Source: Flavobacterium eburneipallidum (GTDB taxonomy: Bacteria; Bacteroidota; Bacteroidia; Flavobacteriales; Flavobacteriaceae). From it: a stretch of DNA of 64,000 nucleotides. This document shows positions 18,591 through 26,565 of the stretch, in pieces. The stretch lies in NCBI RefSeq assembly GCF_027111355.2, contig NZ_CP114291.2, positions 1,178,001-1,242,000 on the forward strand, read 5' to 3'. Position 1 is the stretch's first letter. Each line of letters begins with the position of its first letter. The translations under genes were made by a program, and so were the position numbers. Below the pieces are notes generated by a model. The model was not told the origin of the DNA, did no database searches, and was given only the letters and a program-made list of their open reading frames with translations.

Positions 18591-20897
18591 ATGAGAATAA
18601 TTAAAACAACCCTATTAGCGCTTTTCATTCTTGTTTCAAGTGCTGTTTTTGCGCAAAAAGACATTACAATAATTCCAAAACCCGCTAATATTGAGGTTAA
18701 AGAAGGCGTTTTTCAGTTTTCAAAGGATACTAAAATTATTGCAAGCAATGCTGCTCAAAAAGAGATTGCAACTGCTTTGATGAGCAAATTTAAAGCCGCA
18801 ACGGGATGGCAACCTGAATTTTCGAATAAAAAGCCAAAGAGCAATTACATCGAATTCAAAATAGATAAAAACCTGAATCGGGAGGCGTACCTATTAGAAG
18901 TAACTTCTAAAAGTATTGTAATTACTGCCAAAGAAAATGCGGGTTTGATTTACGGACTGGAAACTATTAGACAATTATTACCCACAGCTATCGAAAGTAA
19001 AAATCAAGTGGCTAATGTCAATTGGGTTATTCCGAATGTTAGTATTAAAGATGAACCTCGTTTTCAATGGAGAGGTTTGATGCTGGATTTATCGCGTCAT
19101 TTTTTTGATAAAAATTATGTAATTCAAACAATTGACCGATTGGCAATGCTAAAAATGAATGTATTGCATTTGCATTTAGTTGACGATCAGGGCTGGCGAA
19201 TTGAAATTAAAAAATACCCAAAACTAACAGAAATTGGTGCCTGGAGAGTCAATCAGGAGAATGTGATTTGGAATGCCCGTTTAACAGTTGATCCAAATGA
19301 AAAAGGAACTTATGGCGGATTTTTAACCCAAGAAGAATTAAAAGAAATTGTAAAATACGCCGCAGCTAAAAACATCCAAGTTATTCCAGAAATCGAAATG
19401 CCAGCACACGTGAGCAGTGCTATTGCGGCTTATCCCGAATTGGCTTGTTTCAATCAAAAAATAGGTGTGCCATCCGGTGGAGTTTGGCCTATTACGGATA
19501 TTTATTGTGCAGGAAAAGAGAATACTTTTGAATTTTTAGAAGATGTAATTGACGAGGTGATTGCAATTTTTCCTTCAAAATACATTCACATTGGTGGAGA
19601 TGAAGCAACTAAAACCAATTGGGAAACCTGCCCGCATTGTCAAAAAAGAATGCAGGAGGAAGGTTTGAAAAATGTACATGAATTACAGAGTTATTTTGTA
19701 AAACGAATGGAGAAATACATCAATTCGAAAGGTAAAAAAGTAATTGGATGGGACGAAATTTTAGAAGGCGGATTAGCTCCTGATGCCACAGTAATGAGCT
19801 GGAGAGGAACTGAAGGCGGAATTGAAGCTTCTAAACAACGTCACGATGTAATTATGACACCAGAATCACATTGTTATTTTAACATCTATCAAGGGCCGCA
19901 AAATGAAGAACCTTTGGCTTTTGGAGGATTTATTCCACTGACTAAAGTATATCATTTTGATCCTGTAGTGGACGAAATGACACCAGAACAAGCCAAGCAT
20001 ATTTTAGGTGCTCAGGCTAATTTATGGGCTGAATATATTGAGAGTACACAAGAATCAGAATACATGATTTTTCCAAGATTAGGAGCTATGGCAGAGGTTT
20101 TATGGAGTCCCAAAGAAGCCCGAAACTGGAATGATTTTACCACCAGATTACCTTCTTTATTAGCACGTTTTGATTATTTGGGAATCAATTATTCTAAAAG
20201 CGCTTATTTGGTATCTGCTGCTTCAAAGGCTCATTTGGATAAAAAACAGGTAAAAGTAGCTTTGAAAAATGAATTTCCAAATGCAGATATTCGCTATGTT
20301 TTAGACAATAAAAATTTAGACAATCAAGCCATAAAATACACCGATTCTATTACAATTCAAGGAACAACTATTTTAAAAGCTTCTTTGTTTAAAGAAGATA
20401 AACCAGTAGGTAAAGTTTTTACGGATAGCATTCAATTTCATAAAGCGGTAGGTAATAAATTGACTTTTAAAAATCCGTATCATGAAAACTACAAAGCGGA
20501 TGGTCCACTGGGTTTAGTTAATATTATTAGAGGAAGCAAAAATTTTCATGACGGACAATGGCAAGCCTGGCTGGTGGATGATATGGAAGTAGTTATTGAT
20601 TTAGAGAAAAACCAATCCATTCATCAGGTAACTTTAGGGGCTTTAGAAAATCAAGGTTCGGGGATTTATTTTCCAACCGAAATAAAAGCTTTTGTTTCTA
20701 CCGATGGAAAAACGTATAAAGAAGTTGGGAAAATAATTCGTCCGTTTGCTATTAATTCGAATTCAGAATTGAAAGATTTTAAAATTAGTTTCGAAAAAAC
20801 CAATGCGAGATTTGTAAAAGTAATTGCGACTAATTTAAAGAAAAGTCCAAAAGGAGAAAGTTCTTTTCTGTTTTTTGACGAAATTTTAGTTGATTAA
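18591..20897 (+). CDS. GH20 beta-N-acetylhexosaminidase with C-terminal F5/8C-like module
   Basis: A 768-residue exported enzyme with a signal peptide ending near A-Q (22). It has a GH20b domain (about 24-150), then the GH20 barrel starting R-W-R-G-L-M-L-D-L-S-R-H. The catalytic pair Asp337-Glu338 lies in H-I-G-G-D-E-A-T-K. After it come a beta-hexosaminidase C-terminal-like segment (about 545-625) and a discoidin-like module (about 625-768). It removes terminal beta-GlcNAc or GalNAc by substrate-assisted catalysis, here probably the antennary GlcNAc of complex N-glycans. There is no type IX sorting tail. Confidence 0.93.
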   Translation: MRIIKTTLLALFILVSSAVFAQKDITIIPKPANIEVKEGVFQFSKDTKIIASNAAQKEIATALMSKFKAATGWQPEFSNKKPKSNYIEFKIDKNLNREAYLLEVTSKSIVITAKENAGLIYGLETIRQLLPTAIESKNQVANVNWVIPNVSIKDEPRFQWRGLMLDLSRHFFDKNYVIQTIDRLAMLKMNVLHLHLVDDQGWRIEIKKYPKLTEIGAWRVNQENVIWNARLTVDPNEKGTYGGFLTQEELKEIVKYAAAKNIQVIPEIEMPAHVSSAIAAYPELACFNQKIGVPSGGVWPITDIYCAGKENTFEFLEDVIDEVIAIFPSKYIHIGGDEATKTNWETCPHCQKRMQEEGLKNVHELQSYFVKRMEKYINSKGKKVIGWDEILEGGLAPDATVMSWRGTEGGIEASKQRHDVIMTPESHCYFNIYQGPQNEEPLAFGGFIPLTKVYHFDPVVDEMTPEQAKHILGAQANLWAEYIESTQESEYMIFPRLGAMAEVLWSPKEARNWNDFTTRLPSLLARFDYLGINYSKSAYLVSAASKAHLDKKQVKVALKNEFPNADIRYVLDNKNLDNQAIKYTDSITIQGTTILKASLFKEDKPVGKVFTDSIQFHKAVGNKLTFKNPYHENYKADGPLGLVNIIRGSKNFHDGQWQAWLVDDMEVVIDLEKNQSIHQVTLGALENQGSGIYFPTEIKAFVSTDGKTYKEVGKIIRPFAINSNSELKDFKISFEKTNARFVKVIATNLKKSPKGESSFLFFDEILVD

Positions 20898-20919
20898 TAA
20901 GAATATAATCTGGAAGAAA

Positions 20920-22785
20920 ATGAATAAGATATTATTTAAGCTCGGAGTATTATTGATTTGCCTGATGCCGTTTTTTAATACGGCACAAACAAAAGGATTT
21001 TCTATATCTAATGGAGAATTTCATCAAGATGGGAAAATTATAAAAATCCATTCAGGAGAAATGCACTATGAGCGTATTCCTAAAGAATATTGGAGACATC
21101 GATTGCAAATGCTTAAAGCTATGGGAATGAATACTGTGGCAACTTATGTGTTTTGGAATTATCACGAAATTGAGCCAGGTGTATGGGATTTTAAAACCGG
21201 TAATAAAGATTTGGCTGAGTTTTTACGTATTGCTAAAAGTGAAGGATTATATGTGATTCTTAGGCCAGGTCCGTATGCATGTGGGGAATGGGAATTTGGA
21301 GGATATCCTTGGTGGTTGCAAAATAATCCAGATTTAGTAATTCGTACCAATAACAAAGCATTTTTAGAAGCGTGTAAAACGTATCTGCAAAATTTGTATG
21401 CAGTGGTAAAAGGAAATTTTGCAAACCAGGGAGGGCCAATTATTATGGTTCAGGCTGAAAATGAATTTGGTTCGTATGTTTCTCAAAGAACCGATATCAG
21501 TGCTGAGGATCATAAAGCTTACAAAACAGCCATTTACAATATGCTTAAAGAAACTGGTTTTCCAGAGCCTTTTTTTACTTCTGACGGTACCTGGCTGTTT
21601 GAAGGCGGTGCTGTTGAAGGCGTGTTACCGACTGCAAATGGAGAATCAAATATAGAGAATTTAAAGAAGCAGGTTGATAAATTCCATAAAGGACAAGGGC
21701 CTTACATGGTGGCAGAGTTTTATTCCGGTTGGTTGGATCATTGGGCAGAACCATTTGTTAAAATTGGATCTGAGGAAATTGCAAGTCAAACCAAAAAATA
21801 CCTTGATGCAGGGGTTTCTTTTAATTATTATATGGCACATGGCGGTACTAATTTTGGATTTACCTCTGGGGCAAATTATAATGAAGAAAGTGATATTCAG
21901 CCTGATATTACAAGCTATGATTATGATGCGCCTATCAGCGAAGCAGGTTGGGCAACACCAAAATTCATGGCTATTCGTGAAGTCATGCAAAAGTACTCCA
22001 AAACAAAATTACCGGCGATTCCAGAGAAAATACCGGTTACAAAATATCCTAATCAGGGTATCAAATCCAGTATGGATGTTTTAAGTTGGATAAAAAAAGA
22101 AAAAGCAGTTGTAAATGACCAACCCTTAACATTTGAAAAGTTAGGTCAGGGAAATGGATATGTTTTGTATCGAAAAAGATTTACGCAACCAATTTCTTCT
22201 GGCAAATTAAAAATTGAGGGATTGAGAGACTTTGCTACTGTTTATGTAAATGGAGTTAAGGTGGGGGAATTGAATAGAGTTTTCAAAAATTACGAGTTGA
22301 CCCTTTCTATTCCTTTTAACGGTATTTTAGAAATTCTGGTTGAAAACATGGGACGTATTAATTACGGAGCCGAAATAGTACATAATACTAAAGGTATTAT
22401 TGCTCCAGTATTCATTAATGAATATGAAATTAGTGGTGGATGGGAAATGTATAAAATGCCGATGAATGAAGTGCCGGCTATTAAAAATGAAACGATAAAA
22501 TCGGGACGCCCAGTTTTATATGAATCTATTGTAAACATAGAGAAGCCAGCCGACACTTTTCTTGATATGACTAATTGGGGAAAGGGAATTGTATTTGTTA
22601 ACGGCCACAATCTTGGTCGCTACTGGAAAGTAGGACCGCAGCAAACGCTGTATGTACCAGGCTGCTGGTTGAAAGCGGGCGAGAATAAGTTTGTTGTATT
22701 GGAACAGCTTAATGAAAATTCCCAGACAGAATTAATTTTTACAGATCAACCGATACTTGAAAAGTTAAATAGAGATACAAACTAA
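20920..22785 (+). CDS. GH35 beta-galactosidase
   Basis: A 621-residue exported enzyme. A TTG at 20890 inside the GH20 gene would lengthen it, but the ATG at 20920 gives a normal signal peptide (MNKILFKLGVLLICLMPFF, cleavage near residue 23). GH35 motifs follow: M-H-Y-E-R-I-P, W-N-Y-H-E, G-P-Y-A-C-G-E-W-E-F-G-G, Q-A-E-N-E-F-G-S-Y with Glu182 as acid/base, and A-E-F-Y-S-G-W with Glu266 as nucleophile. The end has the jelly-roll domains usual for the family, with W-G-K-G-I-V-F-V-N-G-H-N-L-G-R-Y-W. Many GH35 enzymes prefer beta-1,3-galactose, as found in plant Lewis-a N-glycan antennae; linkage here is unproven. Confidence 0.92.
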   Translation: MNKILFKLGVLLICLMPFFNTAQTKGFSISNGEFHQDGKIIKIHSGEMHYERIPKEYWRHRLQMLKAMGMNTVATYVFWNYHEIEPGVWDFKTGNKDLAEFLRIAKSEGLYVILRPGPYACGEWEFGGYPWWLQNNPDLVIRTNNKAFLEACKTYLQNLYAVVKGNFANQGGPIIMVQAENEFGSYVSQRTDISAEDHKAYKTAIYNMLKETGFPEPFFTSDGTWLFEGGAVEGVLPTANGESNIENLKKQVDKFHKGQGPYMVAEFYSGWLDHWAEPFVKIGSEEIASQTKKYLDAGVSFNYYMAHGGTNFGFTSGANYNEESDIQPDITSYDYDAPISEAGWATPKFMAIREVMQKYSKTKLPAIPEKIPVTKYPNQGIKSSMDVLSWIKKEKAVVNDQPLTFEKLGQGNGYVLYRKRFTQPISSGKLKIEGLRDFATVYVNGVKVGELNRVFKNYELTLSIPFNGILEILVENMGRINYGAEIVHNTKGIIAPVFINEYEISGGWEMYKMPMNEVPAIKNETIKSGRPVLYESIVNIEKPADTFLDMTNWGKGIVFVNGHNLGRYWKVGPQQTLYVPGCWLKAGENKFVVLEQLNENSQTELIFTDQPILEKLNRDTN

Positions 22786-22815
22786 TAACAGATTGAATAA
22801 TTAAAAACAGAAAGA

Positions 22816-24300
22816 ATGAAAAAAAGTATAGCAATCATAGCCCTATTATTTTCGGTACAAATGTTTTCACAAGCCATTTATGAAGACGAAAGATATGTGC
22901 CAGAAACAGATCCATTAGTACTAAAGAATTTGGACGAATGGCAGGGCAAAAAGTTTGGTTTACTGATGCACTGGGGAACTTACAGTGAATGGGGAATTGT
23001 AGAATCTTGGTCTATCTGCCCTGAAGATTATGGATGGTGCGAACGCAAAAAAGGAAGCAATCCAGCCAATTATAATCAATATGTAAAAGATTATGAAGGA
23101 TTGAAAAAAAACTTCAATCCTACTAAATTTAATCCTGAAAAATGGGCAAAAGCAGCTAAAAATGCCGGGATGAAATACATGGTTTTTACCACAAAACACC
23201 ATGATGGATTTAATATGTTCGATACCAAATATTCGGATTATAAAGTAACCGATGCTGGTTGCGCTTTTAGTACGAATCCAAAAGCAAATATTGCAAAAGA
23301 AGTTTTTAATGCTTTTAGAAAAGAAAATATTTCTACTGGAGCTTATTTTTCTAAACCTGACTGGCACAACGAAAATTATTGGGATCCTTATTTTCCTCCT
23401 TTCGACAGAAATGTAAATTATGATCCAGCGGCATATCCGGATAAATGGAAAAAATATGTTGATTTTACACATAACCAAATTTTAGAATTATTGACCGATT
23501 ACGGTAAAATTGATATTTTATGGCTAGATGGTGGCTGGGTTGCTAAAACCAGCAAAGAGGATGTTAAGAAAGGATTTGCTGAAAAATTTGCTGAAAACGA
23601 ATCAGGAAACGGATTTATCAAACACAGAGTAGTGGATCAAGACATTAAAATGGATGAATTGGTAGTTAAAGCACGTCAAAAACAACCCGGATTAATTGTA
23701 GTTGACAGAGCAGTTCACGGAAAAAACCAAAACTACTTAACTCCTGAAAACCGTGTTCCAGAAAAAACTTTGCCTTATCCTTGGGAATCTTGTATCACTT
23801 CAGGCGGAGGATGGTCTTACACTCCCGATGCTAAATATTTAACAGGAAGACAAGGGATTCACATGTTGATTGATGTGGTTGCCAAAGGTGGAAATTTGTT
23901 GCTAAACGTAGCTCCGGGACCTGATGGCGAATGGCAGCAAGGTGCTTATGATTTATTGACAGCTTACGGTGATTGGATGAAAGTAAACAACACCGCCATT
24001 TACAACACTAAACCTATTGCTCCATACAAAGAAAATAATATTTGTATGACTCAAAATAAGGCAGGAAATGTGTTCTTGTTTTATTTGGCTAAAGAAGGAG
24101 AAAACACCATTCCATCAGAAGTGATTGTGAATTCGATTAGTCCAAAAAAAGGAACAAAAATCACCATGTTAGGTTCTAAAACGTCCTTAAAATGGACTAA
24201 ATTAGACAAAGGATTTAAAGTGATCATTCCGGAAAGTTTGAGAAATAATTTACCATCAAAAGAAGCCTGGACTTTAAAAATTGAAGCGATTAACAGATAA
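22816..24300 (+). CDS. GH29 alpha-L-fucosidase (second paralogue, no accessory modules)
   Basis: A 494-residue exported fucosidase with signal peptide 1-19. The barrel motifs are F-G-L-L-M-H-W-G-T-Y-S-E-W-G (about 48-61), T-K-H-H-D-G-F-N-M-F and D-I-L-W-L-D-G-G-W, where Asp238 fits the nucleophile. It lacks the discoidin modules of the GH29 at 2496, and the two align poorly outside the core motifs. They probably take fucose from different linkages, for example core versus antenna fucose. It sits 30 bases after GH35 and 9 before GH92. Confidence 0.92.
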   Translation: MKKSIAIIALLFSVQMFSQAIYEDERYVPETDPLVLKNLDEWQGKKFGLLMHWGTYSEWGIVESWSICPEDYGWCERKKGSNPANYNQYVKDYEGLKKNFNPTKFNPEKWAKAAKNAGMKYMVFTTKHHDGFNMFDTKYSDYKVTDAGCAFSTNPKANIAKEVFNAFRKENISTGAYFSKPDWHNENYWDPYFPPFDRNVNYDPAAYPDKWKKYVDFTHNQILELLTDYGKIDILWLDGGWVAKTSKEDVKKGFAEKFAENESGNGFIKHRVVDQDIKMDELVVKARQKQPGLIVVDRAVHGKNQNYLTPENRVPEKTLPYPWESCITSGGGWSYTPDAKYLTGRQGIHMLIDVVAKGGNLLLNVAPGPDGEWQQGAYDLLTAYGDWMKVNNTAIYNTKPIAPYKENNICMTQNKAGNVFLFYLAKEGENTIPSEVIVNSISPKKGTKITMLGSKTSLKWTKLDKGFKVIIPESLRNNLPSKEAWTLKIEAINR

Positions 24301-24309
24301 AATTAAATT

Positions 24310-26553
24310 ATGGTTTTATATAAAAGGATAACATTACAAACAGTATGTTTTTTTTACATACTGTTTTTTAGCGCAGCTATTTTAGCACAGCAGCCAGCCG
24401 ATTTTGTCAATCCGTTTATTGGAACTTCCAATTTTGGAGCTACTTTCCCTGGACCAATTGCGCCAAGAGGAATGGCTAGTATTAGTCCGTTTAATGTTTC
24501 CGGACCTCAAAACCGACCTTTGGAAAAAGACAGTCAGTGGCTGTCCAATCCCTATGTGAACGAGAACAAATTTCTAACAGGTTTCAGTCAGGTAAACTTA
24601 AGCGGAGTCGGTTGTCCGGAATTAGGCGTTATTTTGCTGATGCCCACTACGGGAACTGTTGAAACCAATCATTTAAAATACGGTTCTACTTATTCTAACG
24701 AAATTGCCAAAACGGCCTATTACAGTGTAAATATTGATAAATACAAAGTGAAAGCAGAATTTACAGCTTCGAAAAGAGTAGGTGTCAGCCAATTTACTTT
24801 CCCTAAAGGACAATCCAATATTTTACTGAATCTTGGTGTAGGTTTAACCAATGAAGAAGGAGCAATGGTAAAAATAGTTTCTTCCACAGAAATTGAAGGA
24901 ATGCGAAGCGTGGGTTCGTTTTGTTACAACAGTCCAGAAGATGCTTATCCCGTTTATTTTGTAGCCAAATTTTCGAAACCAGCAGACCAATTTGGTGTTT
25001 GGAAAAAACCAGCCCAATACAATGGAGCTGAAGCCCAATGGATGGGGTATAATGGCAAAACCCGAATGATGGAAAATACTATTAAAACGGTAGTTGGAGA
25101 TAGTATTGGAACGTATTTTACCTATCAATTCGACAAGGAAGAAACCGTGAATGTTAAAATAGGAATTTCCTATGTAAGTATCGAAAATGCCCGTGAAAAT
25201 CTCGAAAAAGAAACTGGAAATAAATCCTTTGATGCAGTTTACAAAGAAACATATGACGAATGGAATACCGAACTTTCTAAAATTCTAGTTGAAGGCGGTT
25301 CAAAAGACGATAAAACTATTTTTTACACCGCATTGTATCACACTTTAATTCATCCCAATACTTTAAATGATTACAACGGAGAATATCCTGAAATAAAAAG
25401 AAGCAAAATTGGCAAAACGGATGGCACTCGTTACACCGTATTTTCACTTTGGGATACCTATAGAAATTTACACCAACTGATGTCTTTGGCTTATCCAAAA
25501 CAACAATCGGATATGGTGAAAAGTATGCTCGAAATGTACGATGAAAATGGCTGGTTGCCTAAATGGGAATTGAATTCTACCGAAACTTTTACGATGGTAG
25601 GCGACCCTGCCAGTATTGTAATTGCAGATACTTATCTAAAAGGAATTCGTGATTTTGATGTTCAAAAAGCCTATAAAGCAATGCTGAAAGGCGCTGATCA
25701 AATGGAGAATAATCCACTTCGTCCAGGATTGAAAGATTATATCGAAAAAGGATATTTGACTACTAATGATCGTGGGCCCGTTTCTACCACACAAGAATAC
25801 AATGCGTCGGATTATTCCATTTCACTTTTGGCGAAAGCCCTGGGAAAAACTGCCGATGCCAATCGATTTAAAAAGCGTTCGTTGTCGTACAAAAAGTTAT
25901 TCGATAAAAATTTAAAATTATTGCGACCAAGACTAGCTGACGGAAAATGGTATGAACCATTTGATCCTGTTTCGGGAGCTAATTTTGAGGAGAATGTAGG
26001 TTTTATCGAAGGGAATGCCTGGCAATATGCATTTATGGTTCCGCACGATATTAAAGGTTTGATCCAATTGATGGGCGGAAATAAAGGCTTCTCCAGCCAA
26101 TTGCAAAAAGTATTTGATAGCAAGCAATTTGATATGGCGAACGAACCTGATATTGCTTATCCGTATTTGTTTAATTATTTGAAAGGAGAAGAATTTAAAA
26201 GTCAGGATTTGGTTAAAAAATTAGTTCGCGAATATTTCCAAAACAAGCCAAAAGGATTACCTGGAAATGATGATACAGGAACTATGTCAGCCTGGTTAGT
26301 TTATTCGATGATGGGAATTTATCCTATTGCTCCTGGAGAACCTGTTTACACGATTACAACGCCTATGTTTGATAAAATTACCATCAAGTTAGATTCTAAT
26401 TATTATAAAAAAGAAAGCATTGTAATTGAACGAGAAGTCAACAATGACGGCAAAATCAAGCAAATTCAATTAGACGGAAAAGCAGTAAATAGTTATTTTA
26501 TTTCGCATGATGATTTTGTGAATGGAACAACCTTAAAAGTGATTCAAAATTAA
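24310..26553 (+). CDS. GH92 alpha-mannosidase (second paralogue)
   Basis: A 747-residue exported enzyme with a cleavable signal peptide (to about A-Q-Q, residue 27) instead of the lipobox of the first GH92. It opens with V-N-P-F-I-G-T-S-N-F-G-A-T-F-P-G and carries L-P-G-N-D-D-T-G-T-M-S-A-W-L near residue 655. Here the usual G-N-E-D-C-G segment reads G-N-D-D-T-G. The Glu-to-Asp change at this conserved loop may mark a different subgroup, or a different leaving-group preference; the effect is unknown. It probably trims a second alpha-mannose linkage of the N-glycan core. Confidence 0.91.
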   Translation: MVLYKRITLQTVCFFYILFFSAAILAQQPADFVNPFIGTSNFGATFPGPIAPRGMASISPFNVSGPQNRPLEKDSQWLSNPYVNENKFLTGFSQVNLSGVGCPELGVILLMPTTGTVETNHLKYGSTYSNEIAKTAYYSVNIDKYKVKAEFTASKRVGVSQFTFPKGQSNILLNLGVGLTNEEGAMVKIVSSTEIEGMRSVGSFCYNSPEDAYPVYFVAKFSKPADQFGVWKKPAQYNGAEAQWMGYNGKTRMMENTIKTVVGDSIGTYFTYQFDKEETVNVKIGISYVSIENARENLEKETGNKSFDAVYKETYDEWNTELSKILVEGGSKDDKTIFYTALYHTLIHPNTLNDYNGEYPEIKRSKIGKTDGTRYTVFSLWDTYRNLHQLMSLAYPKQQSDMVKSMLEMYDENGWLPKWELNSTETFTMVGDPASIVIADTYLKGIRDFDVQKAYKAMLKGADQMENNPLRPGLKDYIEKGYLTTNDRGPVSTTQEYNASDYSISLLAKALGKTADANRFKKRSLSYKKLFDKNLKLLRPRLADGKWYEPFDPVSGANFEENVGFIEGNAWQYAFMVPHDIKGLIQLMGGNKGFSSQLQKVFDSKQFDMANEPDIAYPYLFNYLKGEEFKSQDLVKKLVREYFQNKPKGLPGNDDTGTMSAWLVYSMMGIYPIAPGEPVYTITTPMFDKITIKLDSNYYKKESIVIEREVNNDGKIKQIQLDGKAVNSYFISHDDFVNGTTLKVIQN

Positions 26554-26565
26554 AAAAACAACTTT

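Noticed and set aside
22960..23478. 172-codon minus-strand open frame inside the second GH29
   Set aside because: It is fully antisense to a gene with clear family motifs; its Phe/Ile-rich translation is typical of an AT-rich shadow frame.
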